DNA of 64,000 nt, taken from positions 990,943 through 1,054,942 of the forward strand of contig NZ_FUYR01000001.1 of assembly GCF_900168015.1 (NCBI RefSeq), read 5' to 3'. Position numbers and translations under genes: made by a program. The notes under the pieces were generated by a model. That model did not search any database. It had not been told where the DNA came from and saw only the letters and a list, made by a program, of their open reading frames with translations. Positions 1-9,321 of the stretch are shown piece by piece. The first letter of the stretch is position 1. Each line of letters opens with the position of its first letter. The stretch comes from Daejeonella lutea. Lineage in GTDB: Bacteria > Bacteroidota > Bacteroidia > Sphingobacteriales > Sphingobacteriaceae.

Positions 1-1498
1 TAGCAACCTTGAGGCGATAGCGATATCCATCCATAGAGGGTGTAATTGGAATATCCCCATAAGTAGCCTGATACTCATACACATTCAAAGTTGAGTTATA
101 TACCGGGCTGCCGATTTTGGCTGTTCCCATGTCTGTCCAGGTCAATCCCCCGTCGATGCTGTTCTGAAAAATGTAGGCTGAATAGGTATTAATCGAAGCT
201 TTTATATCTGCTTTTAATGGCAATACACCATAAGAGCAATATCTTGCAGTCAAATCAATGTTGGGATAGGTGATATCTGGTCCGCAGATAGCCATAGAAA
301 TATCATCAAGACCTAAATCGTTACCCCCTGCTACGAAGGTGGCATTGTCAATCTTTAAATCGACCGAAGTATTTGGGCCGGAATACCAAAGTCCTCCAAC
401 CTTTACCCATTGAGGGACCCAGTTAGTCGCTGCGGTCGAATAGCTTATCGCACCGGAAGTCGAAACTAACTCACCATTTATATAGAAACTGATGTTAGGT
501 TCAGATCCTGCTGCGGCCGCAACATGGTTTCCTGGCAGGACATTTATCACATAAGCGGAGAATTCGTAAAGTGTATTAGGGCAAACGGCTATGCTGGTTG
601 CCTGATAAAATGTCTTACCAAATGTCGCCGAATTTGGAGAACCATTAACGATCATGGCGTATCCTCCATCTCCGGTATGGTCAGAAGCGACCCAATCAGT
701 TTTGATGCAATTTCGATCAGAGGCACTGATGGTTCCTAATGTTTTAAGAAATGAGTATGTGCCCTCAGGACCCAACCCACCGGAAGTAGAAGCGTACGTA
801 TATGTCGTTTGCAAAGGTTTAGAGTTTCCAAGGTTTCCAACCGGACCAGCTGTGGTGGAACCATTGTTAATGCAATTGTTAACAGTGTTATTCGGTGTGA
901 TGTATGGGCTGCTAAATGTTCCGTTTGCTCCGAGAATGTTTGTTCCAAGACCTGTACCGCTGCAAACCAGAAGTGATGGATCATTCGTTACCGGGATAGT
1001 GAAAGTCGCCGGGCTTGAATCGCTTAACCCGGCATTATCCGTTACGGTATAGGTGAAGCTGGCAACACCCGTAAATCCTGATCTTGGTTCAAATTTCAAC
1101 AGTTTAGCTTCGGCAGGAGTCAATACCTGGCCATTGGACACCTGCACATTATTAAGCATTAACCTTCCCTGTGGGTTAGCCGGGGTTCGGGTTATTATTT
1201 TAAACGATGCGATTGAACCGTCCGCATCACTTCCAATTAGTGGCAAAATCTGGTATGGAAGGTTTATAGCCTGAAGATAAAAATTCTTAACATCGATTGC
1301 TTCTGGCGCCGCATTTGCAACTCTAGATTTCGAAAGTAAAAATCCTGGCTTAATTACGGTGGGGGCATTGGGGGTAAATGAAGGAAAGAACTCGTGGAGT
1401 CGCGCCGGATATGAATCTGCGAATACAGAAACAGGCATAATAAAACAACCCAGAATCAAATAAAAAAAGCGCTTAAAGTGCTTCGTAAAAATCCCCAT
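1..1498 (-). CDS. Large secreted adhesin-like protein, N-terminal part (3' end outside window)
   Basis: An open frame runs on the minus strand from an ATG at 1498 to the left edge, about 499 codons without a stop. Its first ~28 residues form a signal peptide (basic start, hydrophobic core, cut after VFADS or nearby). Residues ~80-170 look like a cadherin/Ig-type repeat (a GSDADGSI start and a SFTYTVTDNAG end, the usual Bacteroidota pattern). A lectin-like jelly-roll region follows, ending in a GLDDISMAICGPDI-type stretch typical of Bacteroidota surface proteins, then further Ig-like sequence. Such proteins are normally large and often carry a type IX secretion tail, but the C-terminus is not visible here. 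The function as an adhesin is inference from architecture only. Confidence 0.75.
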   Translation of the reverse strand, partial: MGIFTKHFKRFFYLILGCFIMPVSVFADSYPARLHEFFPSFTPNAPTVIKPGFLLSKSRVANAAPEAIDVKNFYLQAINLPYQILPLIGSDADGSIASFKIITRTPANPQGRLMLNNVQVSNGQVLTPAEAKLLKFEPRSGFTGVASFTYTVTDNAGLSDSSPATFTIPVTNDPSLLVCSGTGLGTNILGANGTFSSPYITPNNTVNNCINNGSTTAGPVGNLGNSKPLQTTYTYASTSGGLGPEGTYSFLKTLGTISASDRNCIKTDWVASDHTGDGGYAMIVNGSPNSATFGKTFYQATSIAVCPNTLYEFSAYVINVLPGNHVAAAAGSEPNISFYINGELVSTSGAISYSTAATNWVPQWVKVGGLWYSGPNTSVDLKIDNATFVAGGNDLGLDDISMAICGPDITYPNIDLTARYCSYGVLPLKADIKASINTYSAYIFQNSIDGGLTWTDMGTAKIGSPVYNSTLNVYEYQATYGDIPITPSMDGYRYRLKVA

Positions 1499-1564
1499 TT
1501 GTGTTTCGAATGCCTTGATGCATGTTGTACGAAATACACAAGTAAAGGTTCCCGAAAAATGCGA

Positions 1565-1849
1565 TTAAATAGCAGCTCCTAAGCGTTTCTTTAACTTAAC
1601 CATATTTGGACGTAAAATGAATCTTAGATTAATTTCTTTTTGTTCTAAGAAAAGGTCTTCAACTTTTTTACGTGCCCAAGGAGTTTTACGCAGGAACTTT
1701 AAGGACGACTGAAGGTCTGGGTTCTCATTGAAACATTTAATCCTGATCAGGAAACCAAGTTTTTCAAACCCATAAGCCTCAATAAGGGAAATCAATATCG
1801 ATTCCAAAGTTTTACCATGGAGAGGGTTATTTGGCTGAGTATTGCCCAT
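1565..1849 (-). CDS. VF530 family DNA-binding-like small protein (DUF2132)
   Basis: A 94-residue protein starting at the ATG at 1849 (a TTG three codons upstream is possible but less likely). It shows the family hallmarks: [10 protein letters not shown] near the start, a central [22 protein letters not shown] segment, then a basic tail. The family is named after Vibrio fischeri VF530, whose structure suggested DNA binding; the cellular role is unknown. The family is usually ~75 residues, so this one has a ~20-residue basic C-terminal extension. It is divergent from the Smr-domain gene with a 72-bp shared upstream region. Confidence 0.8.
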   Translation of the reverse strand: MGNTQPNNPLHGKTLESILISLIEAYGFEKLGFLIRIKCFNENPDLQSSLKFLRKTPWARKKVEDLFLEQKEINLRFILRPNMVKLKKRLGAAI

Positions 1850-1921
1850 ATCGTGCAAAAATACAGATTTACCCTAATCTTATCCGTAATTTTGCTTCTC
1901 ATTCCCACATATAATCTAATT

Positions 1922-2854
1922 ATGAAATATAAGCTAGGCGAGTTTGTCCGTTTTGTCGAAGAAAGACGCGAAGGGTATATAACCCGTATAATCGACGATG
2001 CGACTATAGCGGTTACCGACGAGGATGGATTTGAAATCCCAGTGTTAGCAAGTCAGGTAACCCGGGTCCATGGCCAAAGTGAAGATGTACAAACCCAGAT
2101 AGAAACCAAACAGGAAACGGAATTTGTATCAAGCGGTATTTTCGTGGCAGCAGTACCGGATAAAAAAGCGGGCGCTGTCGTCCACCTCCATCTTGTAAAT
2201 ACCAGCTCATATAAGCTATTACTTACGTTAACCACAGAAAAACCTAATAAATTTAAAGGTGAATATCATGGGATAATCTCTGCTAAATCTGCTATCCAGA
2301 TATATTCCGCCTCCTTAAATGAACTCGATCAATGGCCTAAATTTCATTTACAGATATTGTTATTTGCCAGCGAAGGTGCGGAAATTAAAAAGCCCATAAT
2401 GTTCTCGGAAAAGTTGCGTGCGAAGGATTTCTCAGGCGCCAAAAAGAGCTCTGAATATCTCGATCATCCGGCATGGATGATTCAGCTTGACTCAAATGAA
2501 CCAATTATCGACCCGCAAAAGCTGAAAGAAAGCTTTTATAAGCCTGCTGCCGAAAAGCGGCAAGTTGAAAGTCCAGGTAAAGAAGTTGACCTACACATCG
2601 AAAAACTAAGGGATGATTATCAGTTCCTGACTAATAAGGAGATCTTGGATATTCAGCTTGCGCATTTCCGCAAAAGTCTCGATGCCGCGATCGTTCACAA
2701 ACTACCATCAATTGTTCTCATCCACGGGAACGGCAACGGTACACTTAGAAACGAGATCTACAAAGTAATTAGCAAGCATCCACAGGTCAGGACTTTTATG
2801 GACGCACATAAGGAAAGGTTTGGGTATGGCGGCACGGAGGTTTTTCTGAAGTGA
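1922..2854 (+). CDS. DUF2027 and Smr domain protein
   Basis: A 310-residue protein. The start is placed at the ATG at 1922 because residues from there (MKYKLGEFVRFVEE) match the conserved beginning of this Bacteroidota family; an upstream in-frame ATG at 1817 would overlap the divergent VF530 gene. The N-terminal ~60 residues form a small SH3-like unit (GYITRIIDD, EIPVLASQVTRVHG), the middle is a DUF2027 beta domain, and residues ~228-310 are a Smr domain with the DLHIEKL motif and the HGNGNGTLRNEI glycine-rich loop. Smr domains in MutS2 and related proteins cut or bind nucleic acid; recent work ties them to ribosome rescue. The actual substrate here is unknown. Confidence 0.85.
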   Translation: MKYKLGEFVRFVEERREGYITRIIDDATIAVTDEDGFEIPVLASQVTRVHGQSEDVQTQIETKQETEFVSSGIFVAAVPDKKAGAVVHLHLVNTSSYKLLLTLTTEKPNKFKGEYHGIISAKSAIQIYSASLNELDQWPKFHLQILLFASEGAEIKKPIMFSEKLRAKDFSGAKKSSEYLDHPAWMIQLDSNEPIIDPQKLKESFYKPAAEKRQVESPGKEVDLHIEKLRDDYQFLTNKEILDIQLAHFRKSLDAAIVHKLPSIVLIHGNGNGTLRNEIYKVISKHPQVRTFMDAHKERFGYGGTEVFLK

Positions 2855-2861
2855 TTTTTAC

Positions 2862-2869
2862 TACCTTTG
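2862..2869 (+). promoter_or_regulatory. Probable -7 promoter box of prfC
   Basis: TACCTTTG matches the Bacteroidota sigma-ABfr -7 consensus TAnnTTTG exactly and lies 25 bases upstream of the prfC start. A T-rich stretch sits near 2841, where the -33 element would fall, but without a clean TTTG. Confidence 0.6.
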
Positions 2870-2894
2870 CATTTTTGTAATTCCCTGATGTTAT

Positions 2895-4487
2895 ATGCTC
2901 AACCCTGAAATAGAGAAACGGAAAACCTTCGCAATCATTAGTCACCCCGATGCCGGTAAAACAACCCTTACAGAGAAATTTCTCCTGTTTGGAGGTGCTA
3001 TAAATACTGCCGGAACGGTAAAACGCAATAAGGCCAACCAGAGCAGCACATCAGATTTCATGGAAATAGAAAAGCAAAGAGGAATTTCTGTTGCTACTTC
3101 CGTTATGGGATTTGAGTATAATGGTAAGCGGATCAATATTCTGGATACACCGGGCCACAAAGACTTTGCTGAAGATACCTATCGAACGCTTTCTGCGGTA
3201 GATAGTGTTATCCTTGTAGTCGATAGTGTTAAGGGGGTCGAGGAGCAAACGCAGAAGCTGATGGATGTCTGCCGGATGCGCAATACGCCCGTAATTATCT
3301 TCATCAACAAACTAGACCGTGAAGGTAAGGACACATTTGATCTGCTCGATGAACTTGAAAACAATCTGAACATTAGTGTGTGCCCCCTATCCTGGCCTAT
3401 TGGTCAGGGACATAATTTTAAAGGGGTTTATAATATTTTCGATAATTCTCTTAATCTCTTCCGTCCTGATAAATCAAAGATCGCAGAAACCCTCATCCAG
3501 GTAAAAGATCTGGATGATGCACTATTAACCGAGCATCTCCAGCCTAAAGAATTAAAGACATTAAAAGACGATCTGGAGCTGGTCGAAGGCATATACGGCA
3601 CTCTCGACAAGGATTTATACCTTGAGGGACTACTGGCTCCAGTATTCTTCGGAAGTGCAATTAATAACTTCGGTATACGGGAATTGCTTGACACCTTCGT
3701 ATCAATCGCGCCAAGCCCTAAAAGCCGGGAAGCCAATGAGCGTTTGGTTATTGCTACAGAGAAAGCCTTCACTGGGTTTGTTTTTAAGATCCACGCTAAC
3801 CTCGATCCAAATCATCGCGACAGGATTGCTTTCTTGCGAATCTGTTCGGGAAAGTTTGAACGCAATAAATTCTATTTTCATACCCGTCAAGGCAAGAAGC
3901 TTAAATTCTCGAATCCGATGGACTTTATGGCCAATGAAAAAAGTCTTGTTGAAGAGGCATGGCCGGGTGATGTGGTTGGTCTTTACGACAGTGGTAACTT
4001 CAAAATTGGCGACACTCTCACCGAAGGGGAACAGCTCCAGTTCAAAGGCATACCAAGCTTCTCCCCTGAGATCTTTAAAGAAGTTGAGAACAGGGATCCA
4101 CTAAAGTCGAAACAACTGGAGAAAGGCTTACAACAACTTACAGAAGAAGGTGTGGCTCAACTATTTGTGCAACAGCCAGGTAACCGAAAGATCATTGGAA
4201 CGGTAGGAGAATTACAGTACGAAGTAATCGCTTTCAGGTTGCAGCACGAATATGGTGCCAAGTGTGCTTTCCGGCCCCTGACGTTCCGGAAATCAAGCTG
4301 GTTAACCTCAAAGGATAAGAAGAATCTCAACGAGATCGTTCAAAGACGCCATCATCATATCGCTACTGACAAGGATGGCAATCCTGTGTTTCTGGCGGAT
4401 AACGACTGGACTCTGAATCTGGCTAAGAGAGATTTTCCTGATGTGGAGTTTCATTCTACCTCAGAGTTTAAAAGGCAACAAGGATAA
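2895..4487 (+). CDS. prfC: Peptide chain release factor 3
   Basis: RF3 is the GTPase that removes RF1/RF2 from the ribosome after peptide release. The 530-residue length is normal for the family. GTPase motifs are all visible: P-loop [13 protein letters not shown] near residue 17, switch [10 protein letters not shown] near residue 83, and NKLDREG near residue 138. The elongation-factor-like domain 2 follows, and the RF3 C-terminal domain ends in a FKRQQG tail. The gene is preceded by a good -7 box and followed by an inverted-repeat cassette that separates it from the convergent L,D-transpeptidase gene. Confidence 0.96.
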   Translation: MLNPEIEKRKTFAIISHPDAGKTTLTEKFLLFGGAINTAGTVKRNKANQSSTSDFMEIEKQRGISVATSVMGFEYNGKRINILDTPGHKDFAEDTYRTLSAVDSVILVVDSVKGVEEQTQKLMDVCRMRNTPVIIFINKLDREGKDTFDLLDELENNLNISVCPLSWPIGQGHNFKGVYNIFDNSLNLFRPDKSKIAETLIQVKDLDDALLTEHLQPKELKTLKDDLELVEGIYGTLDKDLYLEGLLAPVFFGSAINNFGIRELLDTFVSIAPSPKSREANERLVIATEKAFTGFVFKIHANLDPNHRDRIAFLRICSGKFERNKFYFHTRQGKKLKFSNPMDFMANEKSLVEEAWPGDVVGLYDSGNFKIGDTLTEGEQLQFKGIPSFSPEIFKEVENRDPLKSKQLEKGLQQLTEEGVAQLFVQQPGNRKIIGTVGELQYEVIAFRLQHEYGAKCAFRPLTFRKSSWLTSKDKKNLNEIVQRRHHHIATDKDGNPVFLADNDWTLNLAKRDFPDVEFHSTSEFKRQQG

Positions 4488-4489
4488 AG

Positions 4490-4635
4490 TAATACGTTAT
4501 ACGTTATATGTTGTAAGTTATAAGTTTCTAAACGCTGGGTTATCCGTCCAGACGTAAAACTTATAACTTACAACCTACAACTAATAGTTTCTAAACTCTG
4601 TGCAATCCGCCCAGACGTGAAACGTTAAACTTACC
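4490..4635. repeat. Iterated-word inverted repeat cassette A
   Basis: Between the convergent prfC and L,D-transpeptidase genes. The left arm at 4510-4527 (GTTGTAAGTTATAAGTTT) and right arm at 4557-4574 are perfect reverse complements over 18 bases. A 40-base segment (4523-4562) with GTTTCTAAAC and CCAGACGT is repeated imperfectly at 4588-4627. Outer words such as ACGTTATACGTT flank the arms. The same architecture recurs at five other 3' ends in the window. A bidirectional terminator role is inference. Confidence 0.85.
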
Positions 4636-4641
4636 ATTGTA

Positions 4642-6372
4642 TTAAAGTTTGCCCTTGGTCTTTTTAGCAGCGGGAGCTCTTGCTATCACTTTAGATGCAC
4701 TTACCTCGCTGAAATACTGCTGTGCCAGGGTCCTATCATGCCCGTAAATATCCTCACGGAAGTGAACGTTACCACTTTCATCAGCCCATGCTGTAAAATA
4801 TACCAGATATACCGGAAGCACTTGCTTTAACTTTACATATTTTTCCTGTCCCTGTGCAATGGTACTTTGAATTTTGCTCATATCCCAACCTACCGGACGA
4901 AGTAGATATTCAGCAAGTTCCAATGGTTTTTCAACTCTCACACAACCGTGGCTGAAATTACGTTTCGTTTGGCTGAATAATTCATCATGCGGGGTATCGT
5001 GCAGATAAATGTCATTTGTATTCGGGAAGATGAACTTTACATCCCCAAGGTCGTTTTTAGGGCCTGGTTTCTTGCGAAGTGTATATCTCCAGTTCTCGCG
5101 GGTGACTGATCCCCAGTCGACAGATGATGGACTAACCGGATTACCCTTCGCATCGATCAGCTCCATATTAGTACGGTCAAGGTAGCTTGGATCACCGGAT
5201 ATTTTAGGACCAAGCTCATTCCTAACAATACTTGCAGGAACGTTCCAATAAGGAGCAAGTACAACGTTCTCCATCTTGTCACTGAATATCGGTGTACTGT
5301 TCATTGTTTTACCCACGATAACGTTCATGGCGATCGCTTCTTTTCCCTTCTCATATACACGCAGTCTGTATTCCGGGATATTTACAATAAGATAATCTTC
5401 TTCGAAGCTCTTCGGTATCCATCTCCAGCGTTCCATATTCAGAATAATTTGCTTAATACGCTGATCAACCGGAACATTGAGAAGCTTTACCGTTTCCGGG
5501 CCAAGGCCTCCGTCAGGTTTAAGGCCCTGAGCGGACTGAAAGCTTTTTAACGCATTAACAGTTTCGGCATTAAAGGTTGAATCTGTTGAATTCAATCCTA
5601 GTCGTTTTTTTAATGCTGCAACTGCCGGCGACTTCTGACCCTCTTTTAAGCTTGTTGCTGTGATCTTAGGCCAACCGCCTGCCGCTTGTACTTTTCGATA
5701 TGATGCAAGTGCTGATTTAAGCCTGGCATAATCTGGATGTAGCGGACTAAAGCTTGCGTAAGAGTATTTACTTTCACGCTCTTTCAGCACTGTCATTAAG
5801 GCTTTATGAAGCTTGATTTTATTACGCTTTACATCCCATTCTATTTCCTTATTTTCTTTTGGAATAACAACTCCTCTGTAATAATCAGAAGCCCATACAA
5901 AATAAGTAGCAGAAAGTGCTACGTCTATTTCCTTCTGTATCGCTGTAAATTTGGCAGAATCTGCTTTTGCGGCTTCCAGATTAGTAAACATGGTGTTGAA
6001 ATCCTTAAACTGATACTTCTTCGGGTCTAATCCTTCTTCATCAGCCTTACTGATCATGGTTAGCATTTCCTTTGCCTGCGGCACGATCTCGTTATTCTTG
6101 AACCAACCAAGCTTAAAACCACGCTCCCGATAGAATTTCTTCGCCCAGTCGGTATGCTCTTTCAGCAACGGGTCATTGTTCATGTAACTAATGTAATAGG
6201 TGCTGTCCAGTACTGGCTGAGGTTTTCTGGCCACCTGGCGCTCCTGCTTTTTCTTGCCACCGCAAGCTGATGAGAAAACAATCAGGGACACTCCTGCGAC
6301 GAGCAGCAGCCGTTTTCTGAGAACGTCAAAATACGTGCTTTTGTAAGGTTGTTGGTGCATATTAGTATACAT
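4642..6372 (-). CDS. L,D-transpeptidase family lipoprotein (YcbB-like)
   Basis: Forms or edits 3-3 peptidoglycan cross-links, or anchors proteins to the wall, using a cysteine nucleophile. The 576-residue protein has an N-terminal membrane segment ending in a lipobox-like VFSSACGG, so it is probably a periplasm-facing lipoprotein. A scaffold region precedes a peptidoglycan-binding domain (around residues 245-300, LKKRLGLN and FQSAQGLKPDG). The catalytic YkuD domain carries SHGCVRV near residue 475 with the active cysteine. Length and order match the YcbB/LdtD class. Two in-frame ATGs (6372 and 6360) are possible starts. Confidence 0.92.
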   Translation of the reverse strand: MYTNMHQQPYKSTYFDVLRKRLLLVAGVSLIVFSSACGGKKKQERQVARKPQPVLDSTYYISYMNNDPLLKEHTDWAKKFYRERGFKLGWFKNNEIVPQAKEMLTMISKADEEGLDPKKYQFKDFNTMFTNLEAAKADSAKFTAIQKEIDVALSATYFVWASDYYRGVVIPKENKEIEWDVKRNKIKLHKALMTVLKERESKYSYASFSPLHPDYARLKSALASYRKVQAAGGWPKITATSLKEGQKSPAVAALKKRLGLNSTDSTFNAETVNALKSFQSAQGLKPDGGLGPETVKLLNVPVDQRIKQIILNMERWRWIPKSFEEDYLIVNIPEYRLRVYEKGKEAIAMNVIVGKTMNSTPIFSDKMENVVLAPYWNVPASIVRNELGPKISGDPSYLDRTNMELIDAKGNPVSPSSVDWGSVTRENWRYTLRKKPGPKNDLGDVKFIFPNTNDIYLHDTPHDELFSQTKRNFSHGCVRVEKPLELAEYLLRPVGWDMSKIQSTIAQGQEKYVKLKQVLPVYLVYFTAWADESGNVHFREDIYGHDRTLAQQYFSEVSASKVIARAPAAKKTKGKL

Positions 6373-6761
6373 AAGTGGTTAGTGACAGTTTTTAAAATTG
6401 TTTAAAACGCTAATTACCAGCATTATAGAAAACTGAGAAGTTTTACTACACATGCTCATTTGATGTATTGCAACAAATGTGCCGTTGATGTGAGGAACTA
6501 GCTTAACGCTAGAGATCCGCGTATCGGAAGATATTTGGCTGCGCATCGGAATCGACTTCGATAGATAAATCAAACGCCAGACTCTGGTTACGGTAGTTTC
6601 ATTTGCCGTTCATTTGCCGTTCATTTGCCGTTGATCTGCATGCTAAACATTCATTGAAACTGGGCTTATATAACATGCTATGTCAAGTTGGCATCGTCTG
6701 AGGTTTGGAATAGGGTTTGATATAAGCGTCCCAACTAAGACATTTAAAAAAACTCTGTACA
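6373..6761. other. Divergent intergenic region between L,D-transpeptidase gene and htpG
   Basis: These 389 bases hold the upstream regions of both divergent genes. I see no convincing gene: one 64-codon frame on the minus strand lacks any family signal. No strict TAnnTTTG box is visible on the htpG side (TAGGGTTTG at about 6711 has one base too many). The notable element is the 11-bp triplicate at 6600-6632. Confidence 0.5.
6600..6632. repeat. Three exact tandem copies of CATTTGCCGTT
   Basis: Three perfect 11-base copies in a row, about 130 bases upstream of the htpG start. A related TGTGCCGTTGATG string lies at about 6480. Possible regulator binding sites in helical phase or simple slippage; the sequence alone does not decide. 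Confidence 0.9.
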
Positions 6762-8645
6762 ATGCAAGAAAAAGGAACCATTTCGATCCACACGGAAAAT
6801 ATATTTCCGATCATTAAGAAGTTTTTATACTCTGATAACGAGATCTTCCTGAGAGAGCTGGTGGCAAATGCGGTGGATGCAACGCAAAAAATTAAGCGCC
6901 TCTCCTCATTAGGGGAATACAAAGGCGACCTGGGAGAACTTAAAGTTTCAGTTTCTTTTGATGAGAAAAAGAAAACCATTACAATTTCTGATAATGGTCT
7001 GGGAATGACCGGTGAAGAGATAAAAAAATATATCAATCAGATTGCGTTTTCGGGTGCTACGGAATTCGTAGAGAAGTTCAAAGACGCTAAAGACGCGAAT
7101 GAGATCATTGGAAAGTTCGGTCTGGGCTTCTACTCAGCCTTTATGGTTGCCGACCAGGTTGAAATACAGTCATTATCCTATAAAGAGGGTTCTGAGCCTG
7201 CTCGGTGGATCTGTGACGGAAGCACCGAGTTTGAAATAAGCGCAGGCAACCGTACCGAGCGCGGTACTGATATCATCCTGCATGTAAATAAAGAATCTAA
7301 GGAATTCCTGGATAAAGGAAAGCTGCAGGGCATTCTTGATAAATACTGCAAATTCCTGCCAGTACCGGTGCAATTTGGTAATAAATCTACGTCTGAGCCT
7401 GATGGTGAAGACGCGGATGGCAAACCAAAATATAAATCGGTAGAGGTTCCGAATATCATCAACAACACTTCTCCTATCTGGACGAAGTCGCCGACAGAGT
7501 TAAAGGACGAAGATTACCTTTCATTCTATCAAGAGCTGTATCCATTCTCGGAAGCACCCTTATTTTGGATCCACCTGAACGTGGATTATCCGTTCAATTT
7601 AACGGGTGTATTGTACTTTCCTAAGCTGAAGAATGACTTTGAAATGCAACGTAATAAAATCAAGTTGTTTTCACGTCAGGTATTCATTACAGACGAGGTG
7701 AAAGACGTTGTTCCGGAGTTCCTGATGCTGCTTCATGGTATTATCGACTCACCGGATATTCCGTTGAACGTTTCACGAAGCTTCCTGCAGGCCGATAGCT
7801 CGGTGAAGAAGATCAACACTTATATCACTAAAAAGGTAGCGGATAAACTTGCTTCACTTTTCAAAGCCGACCGTAAAGCCTACGAAGAAAAATGGTCAGA
7901 TATTGGTCTGTTCGTGAAATATGGTATGATCAGCGAAGAGAAATTCTACGACAAGGGAAAGGATTTCGTTCTGATGGGAAATACTGCGAAAGAATATTTC
8001 ACAGTTGACGAGTACAAAGAAAAGGTTAAGGCAAATCAAACGGACAAAGACGGCAATCTGGTCTTGCTATACGCGACCGATGCTGCAAAACAAGATAGTT
8101 TTATCCAGTCTGCTAACAAGAAAGGCTACGACGTCCTTTTAATGGACTCTCCTATCGACACACACTTCATCAGTCAGATGGAGCAAAAGCTGGAGAAAGT
8201 AAATCTTAAAAGAGTGGATGCTGCCTCTGCGGATAAAATCATCAGCAAAGACGAAAATATTGTTGCTGTACTTAACGATGAAGAAAAGGAAAAAGTGAAG
8301 GGCATTTTCGAGAAGGCGATCGTTAAACCGGGTATGAAAGTCGAAGTTGACAGTCTTAATCCGGATGAACTTCCCGTAATTGTTACCATGGATGAGTTTA
8401 TGCGCCGCATGAAAGATATGGCAGCAATGGGCGGTGGGATGAATTTCTACGGTAACCTGCCAGATAGCTATAATGTCACCATCAACGGGAATCACAAGCT
8501 TGTAGGTAAGATCCTTCAAACCAGCGACGAAGCTGAACAAACTCAACTGGCAAAGCAGGCCTTCGATTTGGCATTGCTTTCTCAGGGTATGCTGACAGGA
8601 GCTGAGTTAACGGAATTTGTTAATAGAAGTGTTTCTCTGATTTAA
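6762..8645 (+). CDS. htpG: Molecular chaperone HtpG (Hsp90)
   Basis: ATP-dependent cytosolic chaperone for late folding steps. The 627-residue length is normal. The GHKL ATPase pocket shows ELVANAVDAT near residue 35, DNGLGMT near residue 80 and GKFGLGFYSAFMV near residue 120. The middle client domain contains the SRSFLQADSSVKKI-type motif and the C-terminal dimerisation domain is complete. The gene stands alone and ends at a strong hairpin terminator. Confidence 0.97.
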   Translation: MQEKGTISIHTENIFPIIKKFLYSDNEIFLRELVANAVDATQKIKRLSSLGEYKGDLGELKVSVSFDEKKKTITISDNGLGMTGEEIKKYINQIAFSGATEFVEKFKDAKDANEIIGKFGLGFYSAFMVADQVEIQSLSYKEGSEPARWICDGSTEFEISAGNRTERGTDIILHVNKESKEFLDKGKLQGILDKYCKFLPVPVQFGNKSTSEPDGEDADGKPKYKSVEVPNIINNTSPIWTKSPTELKDEDYLSFYQELYPFSEAPLFWIHLNVDYPFNLTGVLYFPKLKNDFEMQRNKIKLFSRQVFITDEVKDVVPEFLMLLHGIIDSPDIPLNVSRSFLQADSSVKKINTYITKKVADKLASLFKADRKAYEEKWSDIGLFVKYGMISEEKFYDKGKDFVLMGNTAKEYFTVDEYKEKVKANQTDKDGNLVLLYATDAAKQDSFIQSANKKGYDVLLMDSPIDTHFISQMEQKLEKVNLKRVDAASADKIISKDENIVAVLNDEEKEKVKGIFEKAIVKPGMKVEVDSLNPDELPVIVTMDEFMRRMKDMAAMGGGMNFYGNLPDSYNVTINGNHKLVGKILQTSDEAEQTQLAKQAFDLALLSQGMLTGAELTEFVNRSVSLI

Positions 8646-8669
8646 TTAGGCCATTTTTATCATCACTTT

Positions 8670-8708
8670 AAAGATCCCTGTCGTGCCGGCAGGGATCTTT
8701 TGTTTTTT
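8670..8708 (+). terminator. Rho-independent terminator after htpG
   Basis: AAAGATCCCTG (8670-8680) pairs perfectly with CAGGGATCTTT (8690-8700) around a 9-base loop and is followed by TTGTTTTTTAA on the plus strand. Confidence 0.9.
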
Positions 8709-8858
8709 AAATAAGAACAGAGAAGGATTTTAAGGTCATGATCATGATACGCTACAGCCTTCGTCATTTAATTATCACTTATCACCAAAGGCTTGGTATT
8801 ACATGTTGAGTTTCCCTAATTTGAAATCTGATAATCATTAAACCTAATTTGTAGTTCT

Positions 8859-9233
8859 ATGAAAATTGTTAAACTCGTACTTTACATTCTTTTCGGCCTG
8901 ATGTTCATAAACGCTGGTCTGAACAAATTTTTCAACTATATGCCGATGCCCGAGCTGACTCCGGCACAGCTAAAGTTCTTTACGGCATTTGCTTCTATCT
9001 CCTGGCTAATACCCCTTGTGGCGGCTGTAGAAGTAATAGGCGGGATTTTAGTAATGATACCCAAAACCCGTGCCCTTGGCGCGATCGTTTTACTCCCGGT
9101 AATGATTGGAATATTTGTACACCATCTTACCGTCGATCCCAGTGGCATTGTAATCGCCGTTGCCCTAATGGCCATTAATATCCTCGCAATTGTAGATAAT
9201 TGGAAAAAATACGAGGGTCTGATAACTGATTAA
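8859..9233 (+). CDS. DoxX-like small membrane protein
   Basis: A 124-residue protein with four predicted hydrophobic helices. The N-terminal pattern (ILFGLMFINAGLNKFF) and the third-helix region (EVIGGILVMIPKTRALGAIVL) are typical of DoxX-type membrane proteins. The biochemical role of these small DoxX relatives is not settled; some associate with redox or quinone metabolism. It forms a single-gene unit ending at a bidirectional hairpin. Confidence 0.8.
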   Translation: MKIVKLVLYILFGLMFINAGLNKFFNYMPMPELTPAQLKFFTAFASISWLIPLVAAVEVIGGILVMIPKTRALGAIVLLPVMIGIFVHHLTVDPSGIVIAVALMAINILAIVDNWKKYEGLITD

Positions 9234-9270
9234 GGGTAGTCTTGTATACAATTTAATTAACCCACTATCT

Positions 9271-9316
9271 CTGATTGGGAGGAGGTTTAATCTAAAATTC
9301 CTCCCAACCAGATTTT
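9271..9316. terminator. Bidirectional hairpin between convergent genes
   Basis: CTGATTGGGAGGA (9271-9283) pairs with TCCTCCCAACCAG (9299-9311) with one mismatch; ATTTTGTC follows on the plus side. It lies between the 3' ends of the DoxX-like gene and the convergent lipoprotein gene, so it can serve both. Confidence 0.7.
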
Positions 9317-9321
9317 GTCAA

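Noticed and set aside
1817-1921. A longer N-terminus for the DUF2027-Smr protein giving a hydrophobic leader
   Set aside because: It would overlap the convincing VF530 gene on the opposite strand, and family members start at MKYKLG.
6379-6573. A 64-codon minus-strand frame upstream of htpG
   Set aside because: No family resemblance, and it overlaps a regulatory region with tandem repeats.
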